A DNA stretch of 64,000 nt from Glycomyces tritici (GTDB taxonomy: Bacteria; Actinomycetota; Actinomycetes; Mycobacteriales; Micromonosporaceae), in contig NZ_JAUEMJ010000003.1 in the NCBI RefSeq assembly GCF_030403505.1, positions 248,001 through 312,000 on the forward strand, given 5' to 3'. The notes under the pieces are model-generated. The model was given only the letters and a program-made list of their open reading frames with translations. It did no database searches and was not told the origin of the DNA. Position numbers and translations under genes: made by a program. This document shows, one piece after another, positions 1-6,750 of this stretch (positions within the stretch are counted from its first letter, which is position 1; every line of letters starts with the position of its first letter).

Positions 1-213
1 GTCGAAGTACCGGTCGATGACCTGGCCCCAGCCGGCCTGCGGCTCCCAGTAAGGGTCGTAGGTCTGGACGGTGGAGTCGGAGGCGAGGTAGACGGTGATG
101 CCGTCGTCCTGGGCCTGCGCGGGCGCGCCCGCGGCGAGGACGCCCGCGACCGCGGTGGCCCCGGCGGCGGCGACCGCGAGGGCGCGCCGCCATCGGGAGG
201 GAGGAGGAGTCAT
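1..213 (-). CDS. Secreted SGNH/CE12 rhamnogalacturonan acetylesterase-like protein, N-terminal part
   Basis: Only the first 71 codons are in the window; the 3' end lies beyond base 1. The start is the ATG at 213. Residues 1-34 form a Sec-type signal peptide (Arg-rich start, Ala-rich core, cleavage likely after AQA). The mature protein opens with VYLASDSTVQTYDP and GWGQ, the block I signature of SGNH hydrolases of family CE12, with the presumed nucleophile at Ser47. By homology it would remove acetyl groups from pectic rhamnogalacturonan outside the cell. The same block I occurs in the next gene (440-1687), so these are tandem paralogues, this one without an N-terminal lectin domain. A LacI-type palindrome lies about 50 bp upstream. 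Family is well supported; substrate is inferred. Confidence 0.75.
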   Translation of the reverse strand, partial: MTPPPSRWRRALAVAAAGATAVAGVLAAGAPAQAQDDGITVYLASDSTVQTYDPYWEPQAGWGQVIDRYFD

Positions 214-263
214 GTTCACTTCCGTAGTGATGAGGAGGAGGGGGCTCACCGGGCATACGGATA

Positions 264-275
264 TGAATCGTTTCA
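264..275. promoter_or_regulatory. LacI-family-type operator upstream of CE12 gene 1
   Basis: TGAATCGTTTCA is an imperfect palindrome centred on CG, the form used by LacI-family repressors. It lies 51 bp upstream of the start at 213. The reverse complement, TGAAACGATTCA, occurs upstream of the second CE12 gene at 1797-1808, which argues for a shared regulator. The regulator gene is not in the window. Confidence 0.55.
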
Positions 276-393
276 ATTCCGAGGACGGTTGCCTGGCAAG
301 CGATTTCTAGAAGGGGACGGTACCGAGCGGATGCAGAAAAGTCAATACATGTCGATACGTAATGAGACACGGCAGGATCGCGGAGGGTCCCGG

Positions 394-437
394 GACTCGT
401 GGCACATGCCCGACTTGTCGGGCATGTGCCACGAGTC
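394..437 (-). terminator. Perfect 21-bp inverted repeat just after the CE12 gene 2 stop
   Basis: Bases 394-414 pair perfectly with 417-437 around a 2-base TT spacer. The repeat begins 2 bp past the stop codon (442-440) of the gene at 440-1687. There is no U tract, which is common for actinobacterial terminators. The minimal spacer means the RNA loop would have to open one or two closing pairs, or the element could form a cruciform in DNA. Confidence 0.6.
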
Positions 438-439
438 AA

Positions 440-1687
440 TCAGCGGACGTGTCCCGCGATCGGCAGCGGGAGCGCCTTGGCGCCTTCGGAGACCAGGCGC
501 GCCATCTGGTTCGCGCCGTTGTCCTGGAAGTGGGTCGAGTCGGCGAGCCCGTTCGGGTAGTTCGGGTACTGCCCGGACCGCAGGTGCATGAAGACCTCCC
601 AGCGGGCCCGGTCGTAGCCGATCGAGTTCAGGTAGGTGCGCGAGCGCGCCCCCAGGTCGATCATGGCGACGCCGGTCTCGGCCACCAGCTCGTGGACCTT
701 GGCGGCGTAGGTCCCGAACGACTCGTTGAACCGGCCGGTGGACGAGTTGTAGTCGAGGCGGTTGACCGGCGTGAGCAGCACCGGGGTCGCGCCCCTGGCC
801 GTCGCTCCGGCCATGTAGTTGTCGCGCAGGTACCGCTTGTAGTCCGCGGGCGAGGTGTACCGCTCGGGGTTGCCGGTGCTGGCGTCGTTGTGCCCGAACT
901 GGACGAAGAGGTAGTCGCCCGGCTTGATCGCGTTGAGGATCGTGGTGAGGCGGCCCTGCTCGATGAACGAGCGCGAGGAGCGCCCGCCGATCGCGTGGTT
1001 GGCGATCGTCGTGTTCGCGTCGAAGTACGCCCCGAGCTTCTGGCCCCAGCCGCTCATCGGGTAGGACGAGGAGTTGTAGGTCTGGGCGGTGGAGTCCGAG
1101 GCGATGTAGATCGTCGGGTTGCCCTCCGGCGCGGTGCCGACCGGGAGGGCCCGGAACTGCTGGTTCGTGCCGCCGTTCGAGTCGTACTGGGCGATGCGGG
1201 CGCCCGCGGCGGTCGACCGCTCGAAGACGTCGAGGGCCTTGCCGGAGTGGCGGTTGACGAAGCGCAGGTAGGTCCCGTCGTCGAGGATCTGCCACTGCTG
1301 GTTGGTGCCGCCGTTGTCGGTCCACTGGACGATGTCGGCGCCGTTGGCGGTGGACTTGGCGTAGACGTCGAGGACCTTGCTGGAGTGGCGGGCCTGGATC
1401 TTGTAGTAGCCGCCGCCGGCGTCGACGAAGCGGAACTGCTGCTGGGCGGCGTCCGTCCGGGTCTGCTGGAGGAGCTTGGCGCCGTCGGCGGTCGAGGCGC
1501 CGAGGTCCAGGACGTGGCCGGAGAGGCGGGACTGCAGGAGGTACCAGGTCCCAGGGGTGAAGGCCGCGTTCGCGGCGCCCGCACCGAGGAATCCGCCCGC
1601 GGCGGCGCCGGCGCCGATCCCTGCGAGGAGACCGAGGTTGCGCCGGGAGAGCTTGGCGCTGAACGGGTTCGAGTGTGCGTTTGTCAT
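440..1687 (-). CDS. Secreted rhamnogalacturonan acetylesterase (CE12) with ricin-type lectin CBM13
   Basis: 415 aa. The N-terminus has a twin-arginine signal (SRRNLGLLAG at 14-23, cleavage near 41). Residues 45-180 form a ricin-B beta-trefoil with three repeats marked by GHVLDL, SKVLDV and GKALDV, each followed by QQF or QQW. Residues 190-415 are an SGNH esterase: SDST (Ser199), GGRSSRS, FGHND (Asn267) and the terminal DSTH (Asp383, His386) supply the triad and oxyanion residues. It probably deacetylates pectic rhamnogalacturonan while the lectin holds it on the plant wall. The ATG at 1687 is chosen because CTGGAG precedes it and the signal peptide starts there; longer in-frame starts add Arg-rich non-signal sequence. 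A LacI-type box lies 110 bp upstream. Confidence 0.85.
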   Translation of the reverse strand: MTNAHSNPFSAKLSRRNLGLLAGIGAGAAAGGFLGAGAANAAFTPGTWYLLQSRLSGHVLDLGASTADGAKLLQQTRTDAAQQQFRFVDAGGGYYKIQARHSSKVLDVYAKSTANGADIVQWTDNGGTNQQWQILDDGTYLRFVNRHSGKALDVFERSTAAGARIAQYDSNGGTNQQFRALPVGTAPEGNPTIYIASDSTAQTYNSSSYPMSGWGQKLGAYFDANTTIANHAIGGRSSRSFIEQGRLTTILNAIKPGDYLFVQFGHNDASTGNPERYTSPADYKRYLRDNYMAGATARGATPVLLTPVNRLDYNSSTGRFNESFGTYAAKVHELVAETGVAMIDLGARSRTYLNSIGYDRARWEVFMHLRSGQYPNYPNGLADSTHFQDNGANQMARLVSEGAKALPLPIAGHVR

Positions 1688-2183
1688 GTGTGCGCTCCAG
1701 TAGTGGGAGGTCGGGCCGTGCCGCGGCCCGGTGAGGAGGGACCTGTCGGAGGGCGCGGGGCGCTTCGTGCAGGAGGCTTCGCGCAAGGTTCTTTGCTGAA
1801 ACGATTCAATGCTGCGGCGGATCGGTCGGATGCGGCTCCCCCGGCGGTGCCGGGCGCGCGAGGGAATCCATATACTCGCAATCCTCGATTTGCTTGGCGG
1901 GAATCGTAACCCTGGGCGGGTTTTCGCCACAAGTGGCACGGGGACTGCGGTCGGACGAGCGGTAGGCCTGGCCCGGCGAGCGGTCGGATCCGCCGGGCGA
2001 GCGGTCGGGCGGGGACGCTTCGCCCCGCCGCTGGACGATCGGGCACCCCAAGCGCCGGAGCCGATCGTCAGGCCGAGGGGAGCGTCCGGGCAGGCGGGCG
2101 GTCGGGTCGGGCGGGAGTTTCGGAGCCGGCCGTCAGGCGGGCAGGCGGGCGGTCGGGTCGGGCGCGAGCTTCGAATCCGGCCG
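1688..2183. other. Intergenic region upstream of CE12 gene 2
   Basis: This gap holds a LacI-type box (1797-1808), short GC-rich repeats of gcgagcggtcgg (about 1960-2012) and the 51-bp tandem repeat described separately. No convincing gene was seen; open frames here run across repeats and lack ribosome binding sites. Confidence 0.6.
1797..1808. promoter_or_regulatory. LacI-family-type operator upstream of CE12 gene 2
   Basis: TGAAACGATTCA is the exact reverse complement of the 264-275 site and lies 110 bp upstream of the ATG at 1687. Identical operators before two CE12 paralogues suggest co-induction by a pectin-derived sugar. Confidence 0.55.
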
Positions 2184-2189
2184 TCAGGC
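2088..2189. repeat. 51-bp tandem repeat (two units) overlapping the 3' end of the desulfhydrase gene
   Basis: Unit 1 (2088-2138) and unit 2 (2139-2189) differ at only a few bases. Unit 2 covers the last codons and stop of the gene ending at 2184, and gggcag starts a third copy inside that gene. A degenerate copy of the stop region also occurs near 2067. The array therefore looks like duplication of the gene's own 3' end. Confidence 0.8.
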
Positions 2190-3254
2190 GGGCAGCAGCG
2201 GGGCGAGCCTCGCCGCCGCGACGTCGAGGTCCATGCCCTGGGCCGCGACCCACTCGTCGTCGAAGTAGGTGCCGCCGTACCGCAGGCCCGAGTCGCACAG
2301 CAGCGTCACGATGCTGCCGCCGCGCCCGGCCTCGCGCATCTCCGCGATGATCGACAGCGCCGCGACGAGGTTCGTGCCGGTCGAGCCGCCGAGGCGGCGC
2401 CCCAGCCGTTCGGAGGCCCAGCGCACGCAGGCGATCGACTCGGCGTCGTCCACTTTCACCATGCGGTCGACGAGCTCGGGGACGAACGAGGGCTCCACCT
2501 TCGGCCGCCCGATCCCCTCGATCCGGGAACCGCGCTCGGAGGTCGCCTCCGGGTCGCCCTCGCGCCACCCGTCGAAGAACGCCGAGTGCTCGGGGTCGAC
2601 CACGCACAGGTTCGTGGCGTGCTTGCGGAACCGCACGTACCGCCCGATGGTCGCCGAGGTCCCGCCCGTGCCCGCGCCGACCACGACCCAGGCCGGCACC
2701 GGGTGCCGCTCCAGGCGCATCTGCTCGAAGATGCTCTCGGCGATGTTGTTGTTGCCGCGCCAGTCCGTGGCCCGCTCGGCGTACGTGAACTGGTCCATGA
2801 AGTGCCCGCCGGTCTCGGCGGCGAGCCGCTCGGCCTCGGCGCACACCTCGCCGGCCTCGCGCACCAGGTGCGCCTTCCCGCCGTAGGACTCGATGAGCGC
2901 GATCTTGGAGGCGCTCGTCGAATGCGGCATCACGGCGGTGAACGGCAGCCCGAGCATCCGCGCGAAGTACGCCTCGCTGACCGCGGTCGAACCGCTCGAG
3001 GCCTCGATCACGGGCGTGCCCTCGTCGATCCAGCCGTTGCAGATCGCGTACAGGAACAGCGAGCGCGCGAGCCGGTGCTTGAGCGAGCCGGTCGGGTGGG
3101 TCGACTCGTCCTTGAGGTACAGGTCGACGCCCCAGTCCCCCGGCAGCGGGAACGGCAGCAGGTGGGTGTCGGCCGAGCGGTTCGCGTCAGCCTCCACTGT
3201 GGTGATGGCCCAGTCGGTCCAGCGCCGATCCCGCGCCCGGTCGACGATGCGCAT
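2184..3254 (-). CDS. cds1: PLP-dependent cysteine synthase-fold enzyme, likely L-cysteine desulfhydrase (Cds1 type)
   Basis: 356 aa, cytoplasmic. The fold-type II PLP signature HPTGSLKHR carries the Schiff-base lysine, followed by [10 protein letters not shown] (phosphate/substrate loop) and the glycine-rich [15 protein letters not shown]. Sequence features resemble the Cds1 branch of cysteine synthase-like proteins, which break L-cysteine into H2S, pyruvate and ammonia, rather than CysK/CysM. The ATG at 3254 starts one base after the stop of the Lrp/AsnC gene (3256-3717), so the two are translationally coupled. An Lrp-type regulator next to a cysteine desulfhydrase parallels the known DecR-type cysteine-detoxification pairs. 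An upstream in-frame extension to 3341 overlaps the regulator and is rejected. Exact reaction is inferred. Confidence 0.75.
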   Translation of the reverse strand: MRIVDRARDRRWTDWAITTVEADANRSADTHLLPFPLPGDWGVDLYLKDESTHPTGSLKHRLARSLFLYAICNGWIDEGTPVIEASSGSTAVSEAYFARMLGLPFTAVMPHSTSASKIALIESYGGKAHLVREAGEVCAEAERLAAETGGHFMDQFTYAERATDWRGNNNIAESIFEQMRLERHPVPAWVVVGAGTGGTSATIGRYVRFRKHATNLCVVDPEHSAFFDGWREGDPEATSERGSRIEGIGRPKVEPSFVPELVDRMVKVDDAESIACVRWASERLGRRLGGSTGTNLVAALSIIAEMREAGRGGSIVTLLCDSGLRYGGTYFDDEWVAAQGMDLDVAAARLAPLLPA

Positions 3255-3255
3255 T

Positions 3256-3717
3256 TCAGTCGGCCTGCTCGAAGGGGACGGGCTGCGGCCGGTCCTCCCA
3301 CTTGGTCGAGAGCGTGATGGTGGTGCGCGTCTGCGCCACACCGGGAATCGCGCCCACGCGATGGATCAGCCGTTCCAGATCGCCCATCTTGGGCACCCGC
3401 ACCTTGAGTTGATAGCACTCGACGCCGGCGAGGAAATAACACGATTCGATCTGCGGAATGGCGCGCAGCCGTTCGCAGATGTCGCGGTGATCGGCCGCGT
3501 TGTCGGGGATGATGCCGATGAGCGCGGTGATCCCGAGCCCGATGGCCTCGGAGTCGATCACGGCCTTGTAGCCGGTGATGACGCCGCTCTTCTCGAGTTT
3601 GGTCACGCGGTCCTGAACGGAGGGCGCGGTGAGACCGACCCGCCGCGCCAGTTCGGCGTAGGAGGTGCGCCCGTCGGAGCGCAAGAGGTTCACGATGGTC
3701 TGGTCGATCTCGTCCAC
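3256..3717 (-). CDS. Lrp/AsnC family transcriptional regulator
   Basis: 153 aa. Residues 1-60 are an AsnC-type winged helix ([29 protein letters not shown]), and residues 65-140 are the RAM/ligand-binding domain ending [12 protein letters not shown]. The GTG at 3717 gives the canonical MDEIDQ start. It is the first gene of a two-gene unit with cds1, one base apart. By analogy with DecR-like pairs it may sense cysteine and activate the desulfhydrase; this is inference from context. Confidence 0.88.
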   Translation of the reverse strand: MDEIDQTIVNLLRSDGRTSYAELARRVGLTAPSVQDRVTKLEKSGVITGYKAVIDSEAIGLGITALIGIIPDNAADHRDICERLRAIPQIESCYFLAGVECYQLKVRVPKMGDLERLIHRVGAIPGVAQTRTTITLSTKWEDRPQPVPFEQAD

Positions 3718-3807
3718 TTGTCGAGGATAACCAGAGTTGCCACTTGCGCCCTCTGCCTACCTCATACCCGCGAACTCCTAGAGCGTCAGATTCAGCTCAG
3801 AGCGCCG

Positions 3808-3840
3808 TTGACATACGCGTGGTACTTTCAGGCAATACCT
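3808..3840 (+). promoter_or_regulatory. Possible promoter of the bldC-like gene
   Basis: A consensus TTGACA (3808-3813) lies about 130 bp before the start at 3944. The matching -10 is poor (candidates around 3833-3841), so this is tentative. Confidence 0.3.
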
Positions 3841-3943
3841 ACCAGCCGAAAGTATGTCCAAGAACTCATGGCAGGTTTGACTGAATAGTGGTGTAATGGG
3901 TTTAACGCACGAAGTGAGTCTTCATCACGGGGAGGAAGAAATC

Positions 3944-4156
3944 ATGGAGACCGAGGACCGCCTACTCACACCTGGCGAAGTGGCCACGCTGTTCCGGGTC
4001 GATCCCAAGACCGTGACGCGCTGGGCCGCCGCAGGCCGGATCGGGAGCATACGCACACCGGGCGGGCACCGTCGGTTCCGCGAGTCGGAAGTGCGGGCGC
4101 TGCTCGAGGGCGACGCCGGAGCTCAGACCACTTTCGAGTCCGGGAACGCCCAGTAA
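3944..4156 (+). CDS. bldC: BldC-like MerR-family DNA-binding protein
   Basis: 70 aa. The whole protein is a single winged helix-turn-helix: LLTPGEVATLFRVDPKTVTR then SIRTPGGHRRFRESEVRALL, almost the same as Streptomyces BldC, which binds head-to-tail on direct repeats to hold back development. The ATG at 3944 is chosen over an upstream in-frame start at 3896 because GGAGGAAG (3931-3938) sits at ideal distance and the length then matches the family. A strong intrinsic terminator follows at 4332. A second BldC-like small HTH protein is encoded at 27375-27578, but this one is the closer match. Confidence 0.88.
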   Translation: METEDRLLTPGEVATLFRVDPKTVTRWAAAGRIGSIRTPGGHRRFRESEVRALLEGDAGAQTTFESGNAQ

Positions 4157-4331
4157 CCGCAGGCCCAGCCGCACCCGCGGGCGCCACAGCGGCCGCGAAT
4201 CCGTGAACTGAACGACCGTCCGGCACAAGCCGGTCCCGCGCAGCGCCCCACGTCCGCACACGGCCGAGGAAGGACGCGCCCGGTACCGGCTTTTCGCATG
4301 TTCGGGCCCGAAGCGCTACGGAGCACCGAAG

Positions 4332-4374
4332 CCCGCACCGCCGCTTGCAGCAGCAAGCGGCGGTGCGGGTTTTT
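4332..4374 (+). terminator. Rho-independent terminator downstream of the bldC-like gene
   Basis: A perfect 16-bp GC-rich stem (4332-4347 with 4354-4369), 6-base loop CAGCAG, then TTTTT. This is one of the few textbook terminators with a U tract in the window. Confidence 0.9.
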
Positions 4375-4518
4375 CGCTGCCCGGAGGCTCGTGAATCCAA
4401 AGTGGAGCCTATTTGTTCCATTAAGGGCATTTGTTCACTTTTTGAAGTCGGACGAATACACTGAGTCGCCATACATGCCGCCAATGGGAAAATTCTGGAT
4501 TCTCCGGTATCGAGACTC

Positions 4519-4547
4519 TTGACATCACAGTGAGACATAGGCAAACT
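4519..4547 (+). promoter_or_regulatory. Promoter of cel6 gene 1
   Basis: TTGACA (4519-4524), 17-bp spacer, CAAACT (4542-4547). The -35 context CTCTTGACA is the same as at the second GH6 promoter (6634). The operator begins 42 bp after the -35 in both. Confidence 0.6.
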
Positions 4548-4560
4548 TCGATGTGAAGTT

Positions 4561-4574
4561 TGGGAGCGCTTCCG
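4561..4574. promoter_or_regulatory. CebR/CelR-type operator before cel6 gene 1
   Basis: TGGGAGCGCTTCCG matches 12 of 14 bases of the palindrome TGGGAGCGCTCCCA, the operator of the LacI-family cellobiose repressors CebR and CelR that control actinobacterial cellulases. It lies just past the predicted transcription start, a repressing position. The regulator gene is not in the window. Confidence 0.8.
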
Positions 4575-4683
4575 TGTCCACCCGGTACCCGCGGAGCCGC
4601 TCCCGACCGAGCGGCCGGTCTGCGAGCGCGAAGCCGTGCTCACCCGCCGCCGTCAAGCCCGACTATCAATCGAGGGAAGGCAC

Positions 4684-6087
4684 ATGACACTCAGTCGAAG
4701 GAAGCAGCGCCTCGGCGCCCTGGCCGCGGCGGCGCTCGCCGCAGCCACCGTGAGCACCGCGGCGCTGACCAGCGCCGGCGCGCAGGAGCAGGACGCCGCC
4801 CAGGCGAAGGTCGACAACCCGTACGAGGGCGCGCAGGTCTACGTCAACCCGATCTGGGCCGCGAACGCCGCGGCCGAGCCGGGCGGCGAGGCCATCGCCG
4901 ACCAGGCCACCGGCGTGTGGATCGACCGGATCAGCGCCATCGAGGGCAACGGCTCCCCCACCACCGGCTCGATGGGCGTGAAGGACCATCTGGACGAGGC
5001 GGTGGCGCAGGGCGCGGACGTCATCCAGTTCGTGATCTACAACCTGCCGGGCCGCGACTGCGCGGCGCTCGCCTCCAACGGCGAGTTGAAGGCCGATGAG
5101 ATCGACCGGTACAAGAACGAGTACATCGACCCGATCGTCGCGATCCAGGGCGACCCGGCCTACGCCGGCCTGCGGATCGTCAACGTGATCGAGGTCGACT
5201 CGCTGCCGAACCTGGTCACCAACGTCTCGCCGCGGGCGACCGCGACCCCGAACTGCGACACGATGAAGGCCAACGGCAACTACGTCGACGGCGTCTCGTA
5301 CGCGGCGGCCGAGCTCGGCGCGCTGCCCAACACCTACAACTACCTGGACGTGGGCCACCACGGGTGGATCGGGTGGACGAACGACGACCCGCAGTACGAC
5401 AACTTCCACGCCTCCGCGGCGCAGTACGGCGAGCTCATCGGCGTGAACGGGATGACCGCCGACCACGTGCACGGCTTCATCACCAACACCGCGAACTTCT
5501 CGGCGCTGGAAGAGCCGCACTGGACGGTCGACCAGTCGGTGGGCGGCAAGCCGCTCAACCAGAACGGCGACGTCAAGTGGGTCGACTGGAACGCCTACAA
5601 CGGTGAGATCGACTTCTCGACGGCGCTGCGCGACGAGCTGGTCATGAACGGCTTCAACGAGGACATCGGCATGCTGATCGACACCAGCCGCAACGGCTGG
5701 GGCGGGCCCGACCGGCCCGCCGGCCCGTCCTCTTCGACCGACCCGGTGACGTTCGTGGACGAATCGCGGATCGACCAGCGCCACAACAAGGGCAACTGGT
5801 GCAACCAGGCCGGCGCGGGCCTCGGCGAGCGCCCGACCGTCGCGCCCGAGGCGGGCATCGACGCCTACGTGTGGATCAAGCCCCCCGGGGAGTCGGACGG
5901 CGCTTCGGAGCCGATCGACAACGACGAGGGCAAGGGCTTCGACGAGATGTGCGACCCGGCCTACGAGGGCAACATCCGCAACGGGTTCAACCTGAGCGGG
6001 GCGCGCGGCGAGATGCCGCTCTCCGGCCACTGGTCGAGTGAGCAGTTCGCGGAGCTGCTCGCGAACGCCTACCCGCCGGTCGGCTGA
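4684..6087 (+). CDS. Secreted GH6 cellobiohydrolase (catalytic domain only)
   Basis: 467 aa. Residues 1-33 are a signal peptide ending AGA. The rest is one GH6 domain that should release cellobiose from cellulose chain ends by inversion. Key residues are visible: LPGRDCAALASNGE (Asp125), the proton donor in VIEVDSLPNLVTN (Asp172), DTSRNGWGG (Asp333) and DAYVWIKPPGESDG (Asp393). It has no carbohydrate-binding module, unlike its paralogue at 6751-8517, which shares most of the catalytic sequence. The ATG at 4684 follows GAGGGAAGG; a longer frame from 4636 would bury the signal peptide. A hairpin lies about 100 bp after the stop, so each cel6 gene seems to be its own unit under the same cellobiose-type operator. 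Confidence 0.92.
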   Translation: MTLSRRKQRLGALAAAALAAATVSTAALTSAGAQEQDAAQAKVDNPYEGAQVYVNPIWAANAAAEPGGEAIADQATGVWIDRISAIEGNGSPTTGSMGVKDHLDEAVAQGADVIQFVIYNLPGRDCAALASNGELKADEIDRYKNEYIDPIVAIQGDPAYAGLRIVNVIEVDSLPNLVTNVSPRATATPNCDTMKANGNYVDGVSYAAAELGALPNTYNYLDVGHHGWIGWTNDDPQYDNFHASAAQYGELIGVNGMTADHVHGFITNTANFSALEEPHWTVDQSVGGKPLNQNGDVKWVDWNAYNGEIDFSTALRDELVMNGFNEDIGMLIDTSRNGWGGPDRPAGPSSSTDPVTFVDESRIDQRHNKGNWCNQAGAGLGERPTVAPEAGIDAYVWIKPPGESDGASEPIDNDEGKGFDEMCDPAYEGNIRNGFNLSGARGEMPLSGHWSSEQFAELLANAYPPVG

Positions 6088-6190
6088 CGGACTGGGGCGG
6101 CTCGGCACTCCCCGAGGCATGGTGCCGGGCCGCCGCCGAATCTGATTCGGGCAGGTAGAGGGCGAACCGGCACTTCGCCCGCATGAAGAC

Positions 6191-6219
6191 GGCGGGGCCG
6201 CGCATCGCGCGGCCCCGCC
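6191..6219 (+). terminator. Hairpin downstream of cel6 gene 1
   Basis: A perfect 12-bp stem (6191-6202 with 6208-6219), 5-base loop, no U tract, about 100 bp after the stop codon at 6087. Confidence 0.6.
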
Positions 6220-6436
6220 GTCGGCGTAGGTGAGGCGTGTCGGGCGGCGGGGCTTGTGCCTGGCGCGGCGGCGCTGTTGGCGTAAGGGAAGCGGGCCGGA
6301 CCTGGTGCGGGCCTGCACTTGGCGCGGTCCCGCCGTTGGCGTAGGCGAACGGGCCGGACCTGGTGCGGGCCTGCACATGGCGCGGCCCCGCCGTCGGCGT
6401 ACGTGAAACGGGCCGGGCCTGGGCGAGCGCCCGCAA
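6205..6436. repeat. Imperfect tandem repeat, four units of 56-59 bp
   Basis: Units start at 6205, 6261, 6320 and 6378 and share ggcgcgg-nnccgnngttggcgta followed in most by gaa-cgggccggacctggtgcgggcctgcac. The units are not coding. The first overlaps the hairpin at 6191-6219. Confidence 0.8.
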
Positions 6437-6553
6437 AACGGACATGCGCGACGCTCCCGAATCAATGATGGGGGCAGGGTGCGACAGGCGGCCGCGGCGG
6501 GAAGTTTTTCTAAGGGTCCCGTACGGTTCCGCGCGGGAGCGTTTTCACTGAGT

Positions 6554-6592
6554 CAAGCGCTTGCCGTTCTGGCGAACGCCTTCGAAAGCGTT
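6554..6592. promoter_or_regulatory. Two CG-centred palindromes upstream of the cel6 gene 2 promoter
   Basis: CAAGCGCTTG (6554-6563) is a perfect palindrome, and AACGCCTTCGAAAGCGTT (6575-6592) is palindromic except for one symmetric mismatch pair. Both have the form of LacI-family sites and lie 40-80 bp before the -35. Function is unproven. Confidence 0.35.
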
Positions 6593-6633
6593 GGCCAATC
6601 GGGCCGGATGTGCGAATTTTCCTGGTGGACCTC

Positions 6634-6663
6634 TTGACAGTCCATCAATATATCGGAGATTAT
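6634..6663 (+). promoter_or_regulatory. Promoter of cel6 gene 2
   Basis: TTGACA (6634-6639), 18-bp spacer, GATTAT (6658-6663). The same CTCTTGACA context and 42-bp distance to the operator are found at cel6 gene 1. Confidence 0.65.
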
Positions 6664-6675
6664 CAATGCACATCT

Positions 6676-6689
6676 TGGGAGCGCTTCCC
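6676..6689. promoter_or_regulatory. CebR/CelR-type operator before cel6 gene 2
   Basis: TGGGAGCGCTTCCC differs from the 14-bp CebR/CelR palindrome at two bases and lies just after the predicted transcription start. Confidence 0.8.
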
Positions 6690-6750
6690 TGGATGGTCAC
6701 CCGTTCCGGGCCGCTTGACGTGGCCAATCAACCCCGAAGGACATCGACAC

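Larger units (their letters stand above)
4157..4683. other. Regulatory gap between the bldC-like gene and cel6 gene 1
   Basis: Holds the terminator at 4332-4374, an AT-richer stretch with two ATTTGTTC copies 18 bp apart (4411 and 4429), then the promoter and operator of the GH6 gene. An 8-bp inverted repeat CAAACTTC/GAAGTTTG (4542-4562) overlaps the -10 and the operator edge. No gene seen. Confidence 0.6.
6088..6750. other. Long intergenic region between the two cel6 genes
   Basis: No gene seen. In order it contains a terminator-like hairpin, four imperfect copies of a 56-59-bp repeat, two CG-centred palindromes, a promoter and a CebR-type operator, each listed separately. Confidence 0.6.

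Noticed and set aside
4123..4356. Minus-strand small ORF opposite the 3' end of the bldC-like gene
   Set aside because: No ribosome site, atypical composition, and it overlaps the bldC-like gene end and terminator region.
6205..6436. CRISPR-like array
   Set aside because: Units follow one another directly and are similar along their length, so there are no spacers, and no cas gene is near.
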